A stretch of DNA of 64,000 nt from Salvia splendens (lineage: Eukaryota; Streptophyta; Magnoliopsida; Lamiales; Lamiaceae). Positions within the stretch are counted from its first letter, which is position 1. The number at the start of each line of letters is the position of its first letter. The notes under the pieces were generated by a model that saw nothing but the letters and a program-made list of their open reading frames with translations, was not told the origin of the DNA and did no database searches. Positions 33,975 through 46,637 of the stretch are shown here, piece after piece. The translations under genes were made by a program, and so were the position numbers. The DNA is taken from assembly GCF_004379255.2 (NCBI RefSeq), contig NC_056046.1:7192001-7256000 (forward strand), given 5' to 3'.

Positions 33975-35151
33975 ATATGTATAATTTCATTACTCCATTT
34001 CATAGAGATAGTATAGTGCATCAATGATAAAGAAAACATAAAATCTTGCAGAAGAAGTGGAGTGCACCTGCAATAGTCGATAGAGTGGTGACATACATTC
34101 CTGAGCTGGAGAATGAGATAGAATCATTGAGAGGCAAAAAGGAAAATGTGCAGTTACAACGAGCCAAGGAGAGTAAATTGAGTGCTAAAGAGCAAGACCC
34201 CACCATTTCTTTGAACCAAGTTAATCAACAAGAAGCAATTTTTCAAGTTTGTTTGGAGAGACAAGAACAAGAAGAATCACAACTCACCCGTTTTCTAGAA
34301 GGTCTTGAAAGTGAGGGTGTGAGCATCAAGAGCGCTTCGGCTCTCGACGTTTCTGACACCAGAATTTGCTTCCATTTACACATCCAGGTAACCTACACAT
34401 CTTAATTCTATCTATTACTCTCTTCATATAACACTTTATGGAGTATTGAATATGTTTAACATGCATGCTTTAATTAAAGAAGGTTGAAAACTATCCATTC
34501 GATTGTGTGAATGAATTGGCTTTGAATGTTATATAGCATGCAATAATCATATCCACGTTTCTTGGTCTGATTAATTGGTACTTTTGTTTTATGCATTCAC
34601 TAAATTTTAGGATTGGAAACATTTAAGAGTAACTATAATTAACTAGCAGGAAGTATATACGTGAGAATACACATAACAATAATGAATAATTAATGCAATA
34701 ACATTTCCTATATTTTTATTTATTTTATGTGCTTATATGTATTAATGTTTCTTATGTATTTTGAATGAATTGTTTGATAGTTAAATTTATGTATATGATT
34801 ATCAGTTGATACTATCAATGCAAGTCTTAATTGTAAAAGGAACTTTAGGTTTAATTGTTTTGTAATTTATCTTCCAAAAGTTCAACTTTAGGTTTATTCT
34901 GCATTTATCTTCCAAAATAGGGTAATGAAGTTGATTGTATAACTTGCATTCTAAAATCATGCATTAATGTATGACGACATATCGCAGCTCAGTTGATATA
35001 CAATAATCCATCTTCAACTATGAGGTTGTGGATTTAACATGTGTGTGTTAGGACCAAGAAAAAAGGAAAATTTAGGGCTCTATTTCACTAATATAAGGTA
35101 CATGCACTCAAACTTTTGCCCCGATGATGGACGGAGAGAGGGATCATGATA

Positions 35152-35422
35152 TACTCCCTACGTTCACTATTTAAAGAGTTATTTTGACTCAACACGGGTT
35201 TAAAGAAATTGTTTGACTTTGTGAAAAATAGTAAATAAAATAAGCTAGTGAAATTTGAGTCTCATTTTTAGTATTAATTTTATAATGAAATATGAGTGAA
35301 AAAAAGTTAGTGGAATATGGAGTACACGTACCAAAAATAGAAAAAAAGTAAATGGATCTTTAAATTGTGCACATCCTAAAATAACAACATGGATCTTTAA
35401 ATCGTGGTGACGCATGGAGTAT
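35152..35422. mobile_element. Stowaway-like MITE in bHLH intron 2
   Basis: Left end TACTCCCTACGTTCACTATT, right end GTGACGCATGGAGTA, imperfect inverse copies. ATTTAAAGAGTTATTTTGA inside the left end is loosely mirrored near the right. It lies wholly within the second intron (34388-35753). Confidence 0.7.
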
Positions 35423-35828
35423 AAGTTACTACTATTAGAGAAAAAGCTTGAATCACAATATAAGGTTAGTTTATCGTAAACTTGTAGCTCAATTGACCCC
35501 ATGATCAGTTAGTTCGCAATTCCAAAGTTAGATATTTGGGGCGAGAACTGATAAATTTTTCCTATAATCTTTCATTTTTTTTCATATATCCTTTTAAAGT
35601 TCTCTCTTTAATTTTATTTTCGTAGGTTATTGATGAATTTCGTACTTATAGTCGGGAGTCAATTTCTCAAAAAGTTGATAAATTATGCATGGCACTAATC
35701 TATAATTGAATGTGATAATTCAATATGTACATGTTTGCATGATTTTTCCGCAGACAAACGATACTGCTTCAGAAGCGGCCAATTACTTTGAAGAACTACG
35801 GGACAAGCTTATTTCTTGGTTGAGGTGA

Positions 35829-38006
35829 TTTTTTATTTTTATTTTTTTGCTGTCAAATTAGAGCCAGCAGCTCCGTAATTATACATACTGTCTACATGTA
35901 TTATACTTTTTATTACAAACTATTCACACAGATTTTTTATGTCAAAAAAAGGAAAGAATATACGGATAATCAATTGAAAATGTTATATATATACTCCATT
36001 ATGTGATGAGTGGCAACGGACAAAGCCTAGAAACGAATACAATTACAATATATATTCACATTTAATTGACATATTAAAATATCCACTTTTCCATATCCAC
36101 AAAGTTATGGACTACTCTTATAACTCGAGACTGTCCTCACTTAAGGTTAGGTTTGCAAGGTATTTTGATTTGGCAAGTTTAGTTTTGACTTTTGAAAATG
36201 GTGAAATAACCTTTAATTGGTTCCTCCAAATGTTACATAACTTCCAAATTTTGTTAGATAAAATAAAACCGGTTTGTGTCGATTGAAATAAACTGGGTTT
36301 TCACTCTATTGCATATTTATGTTAAAAGTCATAATCCACCTAATTTGATTGGTCGTTTGAAAAGTGTCTTGCAAAATCTGTTCTTTATTTTACCCTAATT
36401 AGAAATCGATCGATATCACATGCATATAGTATTTGGTATAGTTATTTTCTGTTCTTTTGTTTTCTTTTTTGCCTATAACATTAAAATATTTTAAACTGTG
36501 AACACGTCAAAACCCTAAAAATTCAACATTTTTATGGTGTACTAATTACCAGTTTCAAATCTAAAATGTAATACTACTAGTATATTTTCACATGACGGCA
36601 TTATTGATGGAATCACTAGATAATTTGTACGTTTGGAATTTGTTACACTGATCATTCTATGATCAATGATTATCATGAAATAACCACTTATAATTGTATC
36701 ACATAAAAAACATTCCCCCATCCATAATAAGGACGGTACAATTTTTAAATAATGGTTGAGGGACATGTTTTACATTGGATAACTAAATGTTGCATTTTTG
36801 GTGAACATGAAGTGTAAGTGGCTTACGGTGTTTTGCAAGTGAATGTGTACCAAAATATAAATACCCAAATTTGTATAAATAGACAAAATTGTAAAAAAAA
36901 AACCATGAAGATAGAAGGTATATAGACTAACATCCCACAAAACACTGCATGCAATTTATTTACAGATGTCACCATGTTAGTACACATTTACTTTTGTAAT
37001 TTTTGACAATCATTTTTTCATTTCAGAAAAAGCAACAATTTCATGCAAAATAGAAAGTTAGAAACAAGACCAAATGTATCTCAAGCAATTAAAAATGTAA
37101 CAATTTCCAGTTATTTGTGCTAACTTTTAAAATAATAAACAGCAACCAGGCCTTGCAAACAATTGAAGAATAAGGAGACTAAGAAAAAAAAGACATCTGA
37201 ATACACACCAAAATTGGGGGGATGAAAGAATCCCCAAACTAGAAAATTGTAGAAAACGCCTCGCCTTGACAAACCAAAAAATGAGGAAATGATACAATCC
37301 TGAAACTGGAATACCAAATACAAGCAGCAGCAGCAACAGATCAAAAAAATAGTTTGGATTTACCTGCAACACAACATAAAGGTTAATGAAGCTATATGTC
37401 GACTCTTGATTGTCATGATCCAAAGAAAAAGGATATGAAAATACAATAGCACCCTTGAGAAACTATGCTTTATTCATCACAAGATCAAGTTCGAGCAAAC
37501 TTGATTTTATTCTAATTGGGTTCCAATCAAAGATCCAATTTCTTCAAATGAAACAATTAACTACCAGTGCGGTTTAGGTCATTGAAAGGGTTCCTTAGAT
37601 AGGAAGAATTTACGTTTAAGGTTGCAGTAGCATCACGCAATTAAAATTCGATCAGGTTTGAATCAGAACCATACCAAGTTATGCGACGGGATATGGCAAA
37701 AGTATGGAGTATTTCAGAAAACATTATACTAACATATAACAAAGGAGTTAACAATGTCAAGTCAGTCTAAGTTTCTGGCACAGTTTTAGTAAATTTGACA
37801 ATATGTAGTGTTTACTCAACGAATATAAAACTCATAAAGCATAGTACTATCTGTGAATCATTATATTCATTTTTCCAATAATGGATAATAACGTACCTTG
37901 ATTTCAAATATAATACGTCGCCATTGTGATAATGGCATCAACTACGGAAGCTCACTGGTGTAGAAAGAAGCTCTGAACTAAAAACAACTCCGGCAGGTAG
38001 CATATC
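35829..38006. other. Intergenic region, no gene seen
   Basis: About 2.2 kb between the bHLH 3' end and the importin stop codon. It is AT-rich with short unsupported frames only; the last few hundred bases probably include the importin 3' UTR. Confidence 0.55.
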
Positions 38007-41000
38007 TCAGCTCTTAGGTGCAATTGCTGCTAGAGCATTAGCCTGAGCAGGTGATAGATTGCCCAAGACAGGTTGTATTTGATGGCCATAAATTGATATC
38101 AGATGGGAGAATGCCCGTCCTATATGCACCTTAACTTCATCAGATTCATCGGGTGATATAGCAACTTGAGCAAATATGCTAACCAGCTGAGGGGCAAAGG
38201 AAAGTATCTGCAAATAAAGATAGAAACAATATCACTGAAAAGTGAAAAGGGAGAATTGCTGAAAAAAACAAAACAAGAAACCACAAACAAGTTAAAAGGA
38301 TCTGTAGCTCAAAACTGAAGTTAGCTCAAAACTGAAGTAAGTTTACATGAGAATTAGATGATAAAACTAGATTGCAGATGCATCCATAAACAGCTGTAGA
38401 TTCTTCATGGTCCTCTTTCAAAGGAAGCACTTGCAGTAAAATGGGTATAACCTGATAAAATGAGGGAAAATATCATTATGGAAAAATAGAAGAAGATAAA
38501 GGTAGAAACTGATAAAATAAGAGGACATATAATCACGGAAAAACAGAAAACAATCCGAAGGGAGGAAGAAGAGATCAACCTGGTGCAGTGGGATATTCTC
38601 TGGGTGAGACATTATCAGCCTTGCTACTGCCCCAGCAGCATTATCCTTCACTGCATTGTCTAGCTCAGATTCCCCAAATAATGGATGAAGGCGACTCAAA
38701 ATGTCAGCATTGTATCTATTTCAAACAACAAGCAATAGCAACAGATGACAATTAGAGAAAATATACAGATCAGCAAAGGCCAAATATAGGGTGCAGAGTT
38801 TTGAAAGAGAATAAGACCAAAAAAAAGCAAAATGGTATCAGGTCTAGAGCAGAAGAAGTTTCAGGGCACTCAAAGGAAACCAAGCAAGATATACAGAGAC
38901 CCTTAAGACCACATAGATAAGCAGAACAGAGTTTAATGCTCCCTACATCCCATAAAAACATGCACATTTCTTTTATGCACAATACCCGACTACAATTGTT
39001 ACAGTATCAATCACTTTGCATAACAATACCTCTAGAGTGGGACATTTCTCCACTCACCATAGAAACACTAGTGGGGCCTTTCTCCAGTCACAATACAAAC
39101 AACACTTCTTAAAACTCATGCCCAAAAGATTCGGTGCATCTTTTTATGGGACGGAGGGAGTATGGAATTAACACACTGAAGACTGCATCTCTTATGATTG
39201 GAAATAAGCTGATGATCCAGTTTTGGAGTCACAAAATTGCAATTCAAGGTTTATTCCCATTTAGGCTGAAATCTAATACTGTACAAATTTTCTTTTTAAG
39301 TAAGATACTACTACTATTATTTCGAAATATCTCAAAAGTAACAGAGCAAAAAAGTATTTGGTTGAGTAGAAGATTACTTTACGACTGAGCTGCCACCATT
39401 TTTGCACAGTTCACCCACACAGAATGCCGCATTTCTCCTATTTGTTGCATCTGGTGATCCCAATTCTTTGAGCACAAGATGCATTACAGCCTAAAACACA
39501 TTTTATTTTTAGTGAATCAATTATTTTGAAGTGAAACAAAGATAAGAATTGACATTTCTTAGAAAGTTACATCAACATAGCCAGCAATTGGAGCACCCAT
39601 ATGCTGAGCAACTTCAGCAAGGGTTGCAACAACCATTGTCCTGTCCTGTGGTGGGCGTGATTGTTTCTGCATTAGAAAATTTCTTGTATTAGGATTAAAA
39701 AAGAAGTCCTTAATCTAACCCAATACTTAATAGCTACCCACTAACCGAAAATTTCATTAGAGGCTCAAACAGCTGTGAAAAGATTGGTGCAAATTGAGCA
39801 CCCAATGCCTTGGCAAAAGCTGGAAGGAGGTCAGAAACTGCATCCATGAGTACGTCATCGTGGTCAGCATCATCCTCATCAACCTCACTGTCTGACTCTA
39901 TCTGCTGACAGGCAGACTCCTCCCGGAGTAGTGCCAAAGTTGCCTCAACAAGGCGAGGTATATCTAAATTTGGTTTTGCAGAGAAGAGGGAAACAGGTTA
40001 TAAGTTTCTATAGACCAGAGTACATGTCCACAGGAATTCATAAAAAAGATGGTCAAATTTCACAACTTACAAGGCTCAACAGCCATGAATCCAAAATCTT
40101 TCATGATGTCAGCAACACTCATGCAAGCCTGAGCTACGACTTCTTTATCATCATCTTCAGTCATTGTCTTGATATATATATTCAGCACAGTATCTATTGA
40201 CAATTAGTTAATTATTGTTTTTCCTGAAAGAGATTATCTTATAAAGAAAATCCGGAACACAATAGATTCTCACCAAAGACCTCTTTTATCTTAATAATTC
40301 CCTCCTGCAAAATAATAAATATAAGATTGCGTCAGAAAAATCCACAAGTAGGCAATTGATATTCACTAGAATGACACCACTGAACCTCTTAAAGTTGAAG
40401 CTAAATAAACAACTCGAAGTAATGATTGAACCAAAATGTTGCCACTCAACTAAATACACAGTGCAAATGGAAATACATACCCATGCTACAGATTTTCATT
40501 CCTAACAAAAAAAGATACGGAACTCATAATCAAATGGTCAATCAGAATGATTACTCTGCACTCACATTGTGATTCTGGAAAACTGCTTGTACTGCTTCCA
40601 ATATATCTGGCAGTGACAAACAAATTCGGAAGGTAAGAGTATATAACGTAGCAGAATATATTGTGTGCCACCTAAGTACAATCGGATGAGCATCATACCA
40701 GGAACAAAGTGAGAGCAAAAAGGCAAGTTTCTAGTCCAAAATACAAGTAGAAAAACTAATAGTAGTACTTTTTTCCACTTTAACTTGAATTAAGAATTTT
40801 AGATAGCTTACTGTCTCATAGTACTTGACAAAACAGGACTAGACAATGAAACTAGGACTACTAGGATGCTATGGAAGCTGAAAGCAGATTGTCATCGCAA
40901 TGAAGCATTCAATGTATACATTTCTAATGGAACTGATGGTTTAGCATCTTTACAAATATCCATGTAACATTTGCTGAATTTATTACTAACCAATCAGTAA

Positions 41001-44000
41001 ATATCAGAAAGCACTGCAATAATCTTCAAGGAGAATTGTGCAAGGGAGCATTTTGCCAAGTCCAGATTTGAGTTCCAAAGAAATGTAATTCTATATGATG
41101 TTTTTACATGACAAGCACAAATATGTCATTATAAAGAACAACCTATGAAGATCACTGTCTGTATAGCAACTCAAGTACATAATGACCATTATTACTCACA
41201 TTTCAGTGAAGTTATTGCCTGAAGGCGAACATCCTCGTGAAAGTAAGTAGAATGTCTGACTAAAATCTTCAAGGTCTCCTCTATGTACCTTTAATTGTAA
41301 TTAAGGTATCAAATTATCGTAAACTGTCCCTTTATAGCAGCCATACAAGGATAACTACATACACATTACACATATATGCATAGGAAGAAAAAAAGGATAC
41401 GGTGAATAGGAACTCTTTGCATGCAGAGCAAATAAGCCAAGAGCTTGGGTAGCAGCTGCTTTCTCATCCAAAACACCTGTTCTTACACTAATACTACGAA
41501 CTCTAGGTTCATCGTGTGCTTCATCATCGGAAGAGACACCACTAAATCCGTTGACATTGTCATCCTCATCAGATTCCTCAACATCCACGGCAGAACCATC
41601 ATCAAGGTTGCAAGAGGAAAAGGCCAAAGGAACAACATGTGGAAGGTACTGTTCCAACATACAATGGATGCTTTAGATGTAAGATCTCTTTGTCTGTGTG
41701 TTAAAGCATTATGGAAGAAAACCTACCTGAGAAAACCCATCTTCTAAAAGTTCAGCAACATTGCTGAAGAATCCATGAGTGTACTCCCGGAGTTCACTGA
41801 AGTCCAGGCTGAAACCCTGAAATATCATATCCCTCAATCAAAAATTCTAAGTGATAACTGCAGGACAACAGATGAAAAGCTTCATACAGATATTGCAGCT
41901 TCAATGAAGGGGGGCAAAATTGGCTCCATCCTAGCCCTGCCAACAGACATTGCAACTATACCAGCCAACTCGGTAGCCCTTGCTCTTGAGCGGAGGTCCT
42001 CATCATTTGTAAGCACCATAAATATTTTCATCAACTCAAGAACCCTTTCTGCATATGGAAGGAAAGCTTGTTCTGCAGCAGATGCAACTGAGCCTATAGC
42101 TGACTACAATACCAGCAAACAGAATGTTAAAACATCAAGAATTTGGAACATTAGACTGCCAATGTAGAAGTACGGTACCATGCATGTCTCCTGCAAATTA
42201 CGGGGACTATTTTGGAGAGCAGCAAGCAGTTTTCCCATTAAAGGATCTAAAAAAGGAAGAATTGCGTCATCCATGTTCTCACAAAATGCTGCTAGTGCGT
42301 AATATGATTTCTCCTGATATGACAAGTTAAATATTACTATGAGATAAAGCAAACAAATGATACAATAAAAGCCTATTTAATACTATGTATGCATCAACCT
42401 TGACATCATCAGATGCATCTTCTAGAGCATTCAAAATACAAGGAAGAACAATTTCATGGTGAGATACTATCTCAGGCTGCAGATGCTCAGCAAACTGTGT
42501 GAGTGCAAAAGACGCAGCCCCGCGCACCATTTGCTCAGGATCTCTAAGAGCTCCCAAGACAATATGAAGAACAGGTTCCAGTTTGCCCTTCATCAACTCC
42601 AAACAGCCCTCGGATATAACACCTAGAGCTGTAACTGAAGCCTCCCTGAACTTTGGATTTGCATTCTGACTACTCAAAGAAGAAAATTCAAGAACGGGAG
42701 GAAACACTTGCTTTGACAGATTTATGGCCATAGTATCAATAACCTCAGCAGCATCTCGATCAGGTGACAGATCATCATCATCATCCCTGTCGGTTGACTC
42801 TGCAAGTAAAGGGCACATGATTTGCAGGATTGGTACAACCAACTTGTACTTTTTCAGGGAACTTGATTTATATCTTGCAAGCCATGAAATTATTTGAATA
42901 GCCTACCACAAATGAAGCAATGAGAAGTCAAGCCAACTCCAAAGTATAGAATGCTAAAATTGGAAGGAAATACCATGTTCGGTGATGTTAACCTGATGAC
43001 GTGTATTAGGTTCCAACTTAGGACTTGAACAAACATCAAGAGAAAACTGAACAATGGCTTTCACAGAATCACCAAGGAGAGGAGCAGGAGACTCGATTAA
43101 CTCATCAAAGATCTCAAAAGCAATCATAGCAACATCCTCCTCACCAGAATCAAGGCATTGTTTTGATACATTCAAAATGCTAGGAATAAACTCTCTGAAC
43201 TTGATCTACAACATGCAAGCATTGACCTTAGGAATGCATCCAGAAGGTAACATAATTTCAAATAGAAATAGGAAATTAAAAGAACAAGGCCAATCATCAA
43301 TTTGCAGTACTAAAATGTCTGTTGTGACTTGTGAAATAGCATTGTTCGACATTCGGATCAGAAAATTGATTTCATGAAATCGAGAATGACAAAATAATTA
43401 TCAAAGGTGATGTGTCCGAATCACACAATAATATGAGTTTACCACTATTCAAGTATTCAACAAGACATTCTATAAGTATCTACATAGAACTTTTGTAGCA
43501 AAAATAAAAAGCATTTCACCGTGAGCAGCTGGATCCAGAGAGCCAACAAAAGGCAGAAATTTCAAATTTGAACTCACTACTTCTGTCTAGTCATGAGGTT
43601 GAGTATTTATACATCAGATGTTTGTAATAAAAAGTATTTAGCTGGGTAGCTTGATCCAGAGATAGCCAATGAAGCAAAGAAATCTAAAGATTCTAAACTC
43701 ACCACTTCAACCTCATCATGAGTGAACTCCAGAAAAGAGCCAACCGCCCTGACATAGCAAAACACATATGTAAGCACCTTCCGCAGATATATCATCCATC
43801 ATAAAATATTATCATTCCCCACAAATCCTCAAGAAATATCTTACTTGAGAGCAGCAACTCTAACACAGTTACTGGTCTCATCCTGAAGGCACTTAAGTAG
43901 CAGAGCCTGCAAATCGGCAAAATATGGTCGAAACGAATTTCCAATAGTCTCTGTCAAGGAGCTGAAAAGTATCAACGCCACCTAGGAGAAAAACAAAGAT

Positions 44001-45106
44001 TATTTATGCAAGTACATTAAAAAAGAACAACCAAAAAAGGATCAAAGGGAAAAAGAAATCATTATTAAGTTAGCTAGTCAGTCTAAAATGAATGTTCAAA
44101 CTCATATAGTCAATTGAAAAAACAAAAAAAGGAAAGAATCCACATCAGCACATGTGAAATATTTCCCCACTAAGTGCAGGCTGGACTATAGAGGTTCAAT
44201 CTAAACTGAAGAATTGTTTAATAAGCTTACAACAGCTCCCATAGAAGGAGGTCAAAGTCTCATCTCTCTGTTAGGACTAGCTAGAAAAAGGCAAGGAGAA
44301 ACAAAATGCATGAAATATGGCGATCTGAGTTGAAAATCCAGTTAACCGTGGCAGTTAGAGATGGACAAAGAAATGCTTTAGTTTCACTTCTATGGCTATT
44401 AAATATTGGTTGACTATTGTAATCCAATTTTAAATTGTGGCTTGAATATCTGTTTATACATGATCCTCATAAATGGAACAACAGGAATTAAAAAGGACTT
44501 CAGTGATCTGCACATCTAGCAACACACCTCTCTGTGTTCTTCTTGTGCACTTTGACTGCATTGGAATAGAAATGGCAACAAATCCGACCACTCTCCAGCT
44601 GGGACGGCATACTTGGCAACGATGCTAACCACATTTGCACTAGCTCGCCTCACTGGTGGACTGCCAAAGAGGATAGATAACTATATGAGATTCTGATTAT
44701 CTGTTGTCCAATTGAAGTATACAGAACACAGCATTGAAACTTAAGGCGATTTCAATCAGAAGTCAGAAAATTGAAAATTTGAAAAAGCGAAAACATGTTC
44801 CGACGTTTGAATCAACAAAAGAGGCAAAAACCTATGTTCCACGGTGATGCTCTCGATGAGAGATTGTTTGACAAGCTGGCGGAGCTCCGGAGACAGCTTG
44901 GCCCAGTGGCCGGTGATCTTCTTGCGGAGGAGAACGGCGGCGAGCTGACGGACGTTGGGGGTTTTGGCGGTGCGGAGGTGGTGGACGAGCGCCGGCACCA
45001 CCTGCGGGTCTTTGGCCAGCCGCTTAATCTGATCCTCGGCCTGGCGGCGGGCGTCGTTGTCCGGCATGAGGAACTGGATGAGCAGAAGCTCGAGGGACTG
45101 CGCCAT
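38007..45106 (-). CDS. IMB4: Importin-beta family nuclear import receptor, IPO4/IMB4 type
   Basis: HEAT-repeat karyopherin expected to carry cargo through nuclear pores under Ran control. Twenty exons on the minus strand: 45106-44832, 44660-44528, 43981-43845, 43748-43703, 43205-42993, 42902-42399, 42313-42179, 42103-41888, 41816-41727, 41648-41401, 41288-41200, 40606-40566, 40304-40274, 40193-40071, 39963-39746, 39666-39571, 39490-39378, 38715-38580, 38451-38347, 38207-38007. They sum to 1049 residues, about the length of the Arabidopsis homologue. The N-terminus M-A-Q-S-L-E-L-L-L-I-Q-F and the importin-beta N-domain are complete. Acidic loops are visible (D-R-D-D-D-D-D-L and D-V-E-E-S-D-E-D-D), as is R-N-A-A-F-C-V-G-E-L. 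Exon 13 is only 31 bp. A Stowaway MITE lies in intron 17. A 7.5-kb copia sits 266 bp upstream of the ATG, so little native promoter remains adjacent. Confidence 0.94.
38937..39162. mobile_element. Stowaway MITE in importin intron 17
   Basis: GCTCCCTACATCCCATAAAAA at the left is mirrored by TTTTTATGGGACGGAGGGAGTA at the right. Length is about 226 bp. It lies within the intron bounded by 38716 and 39377 and leaves splice sites untouched. Confidence 0.88.
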
Positions 45107-45715
45107 TGGTGGATAGCGTGCGTGAGAGAGGGAGGAAGGAGGCTAGGGTTCCCTAACTTCGTTTGCTTTTTTTTCCCTTTCCTCTATATACAAGGAAGCA
45201 GCGGCGGCGGCGGGTGAAAGGGTGGGACTGCTACTGTGCGGGTAATTTACTTGTCACGCGCTTTTCACGAGCGTTTTGGTTTTTTAACGAGACTTGGCGT
45301 GCAAATTTTAACTATTTCTAGTTTTTTACTCAAACTTTACATTATTTTCTTATCAATTTAAAAAAATAAAATTGTAAAAAATCATGGATTAAATATGCCC
45401 GGTCAATGGATTTTGACCAAATAATAAATGTGACGAGACATTTAATTTTGTGAAATTAAATGACATAGCGTCGATCTACACGTAGGTAAATGTAGTATAT
45501 TCACTTTCTCAAATCCGATTTCCGGTGAGTGAGAAATAGTGGATTAAAGTTGGGCATAATTAGCTTTTAATTAAAGCTTGGAGATGGAGCTTAGGGAATA
45601 ATTAACTAGTGTTAATTATCCCACATTGGAGGATTAACACATCTTTAATGTGTATAAATTAAGTGACTTTATGTTACTTAATAATTATAGTGGACCAAGA
45701 TGGGTGAAAGAGCCC

Positions 45716-45975
45716 ACACGCGCGCACACGCGCGCGCCGCCGCCGCCCGCCCGCCCGAGCCCGAGCCCGTGCCCGTGCCCGTGCCCGTGCACGTGCTCGT
45801 GCTCGTGCTCGTGGTCGCGGGCGCGGGCCGCGGGCCTCGGGCCTCGGGCCCGAGCCAGATCCCGATCCCGAGCCCGATCCCGAGCCCGATCCCGATCCCG
45901 ATCTCGATCTCGATCTCGATCTTGGACTTGGACTTGGACTTGGACTTGGACTTGGACTTGGACTTGGATCTTGGC
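45716..45975. repeat. Ladder of drifting GC-rich hexanucleotide repeats in the 5' LTR
   Basis: A run of hexamer blocks in which each block differs from the next by about one base. After a CG/CCG-rich start come GAGCCC, GTGCCC, GTGCTC (3 units), GGGCCTC-like, GATCCC/GAGCCC, GATCTC, GATCTT (1 unit) and GGACTT (7 units). Hexamers of this kind contain no stop codons, so open frames run through it on both strands; these are composition effects, not genes. It lies in U3, about 200 bp upstream of the TATA box. Confidence 0.93.
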
Positions 45976-46100
45976 AATTGGTCTTTGGGCTTGGTGCTTG
46001 GCCCAAACTATTCTTTTTGGACCACCGCGGCACAGTCACGGTTGCCACGTGAGAAATCCACACGCTCCACACACGGATGGCACACTCCTGCCACACGTCT

Positions 46101-46118
46101 GTAACCGACGTCGGTTAC
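46101..46118. promoter_or_regulatory. Perfect 18-bp palindrome with GACGTC core (5' LTR)
   Basis: GTAACCGACGTCGGTTAC is its own reverse complement. The GACGTC centre is a bZIP C-box-like core. It lies about 55 bp upstream of the LTR TATA box and is kept unchanged in the 3' LTR (52423-52440). A second inverted repeat, CCATGATG...CATCATGG, follows at 46125-46145. Confidence 0.6.
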
Positions 46119-46173
46119 GAATTGCCATGATGACAGCCATCATGGCTGTTGACCCCCTGCAGTGGACTGAGCC

Positions 46174-46181
46174 TATAAATA
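46174..46181 (+). promoter_or_regulatory. TATA box of the 5' LTR promoter
   Basis: TATAAATA within GCCTATAAATAGG, in the usual U3 position. The same box is at 52496-52503 in the 3' LTR and could drive readthrough into downstream DNA. Confidence 0.75.
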
Positions 46182-46637
46182 GGCCAGCCATTCCATGCAT
46201 CACTACACAATTCAAAAAGCATTCTGCATCATAAGCTCTCTCCCTCTCCCTGCATAGTTTTTTCTGTCGAAGCTCTGCCCTCTCCTCCATCCAGTTCGCC
46301 GGAGCTCTGTTGATTGCGGTGCTGCATCAATAGAGACGTAGCCGTTTTACCTTTGGGGACGACACGCCAAACCGAAGAGCACTACCGGGGCGTATCTCGT
46401 CTTGCGGGAAGAGGCCTCCTCGACTCGGCTAATCACACTGGTTTAGTAGTTTCGATTATACGTTGTATTTTTAAGTTCAGTTCTTCCTTTCCTTTCTTTT
46501 GGGTTGTATTACGCCCGGTAGTTATCTTTGTAATCCGAGAAACCAACAATCGCAAGACGAGATAACTTGCCTTTGAAGGAATTTGGACTTCTAAACTGAA
46601 CTAAAACTTTCGAAATATTAAAACACCTTTGCTGGAG

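Larger units (their letters stand above)
28200..35828 (+). pseudogene. bHLH transcription factor, subgroup Ib-like, split by a copia insertion
   Basis: The coding pieces are exon 1 (28200-28346, resuming 33506-33673), exon 2 (34052-34387) and exon 3 (35754-35828). They would total 241 residues, with no other frame damage. The basic helix-loop-helix lies at about residues 72-125, with H-N-A-K-E-R-I-R-R. It is followed by P-A-I-V-D-R-V-V-T-Y-I-P-E-L, close to the ORG2/ORG3/bHLH100/bHLH101 group that acts with FIT in iron-deficiency responses. A Copia element sits after codon 49, in sense orientation. Its first LTR codons read Cys-stop, so transcripts through the insertion would give about 50 residues without a DNA-binding domain. 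The 5-bp AATTG is duplicated at both sides. Iron regulation is inferred from the subgroup only. This allele is most likely null. Confidence 0.85.
45373..46548 (+). repeat. 5' LTR of copia element 2
   Basis: 1176 bp, TG...CA ends. Contains the hexamer ladder (about 45716-45975), an 18-bp palindrome at 46101-46118, and a TATAAATA box at 46174-46181. The TATA marks the likely start of transcription near 46205. Confidence 0.95.

Noticed and set aside
45650..46234. Long open frames on both strands through the hexamer array in the 5' LTR (and the same at 51920-52426 in the 3' LTR)
   Set aside because: They come from stop-free hexamers (Arg-Ala, Pro-Glu, Ser-Arg dipeptide runs). They have no family features and sit inside LTRs.
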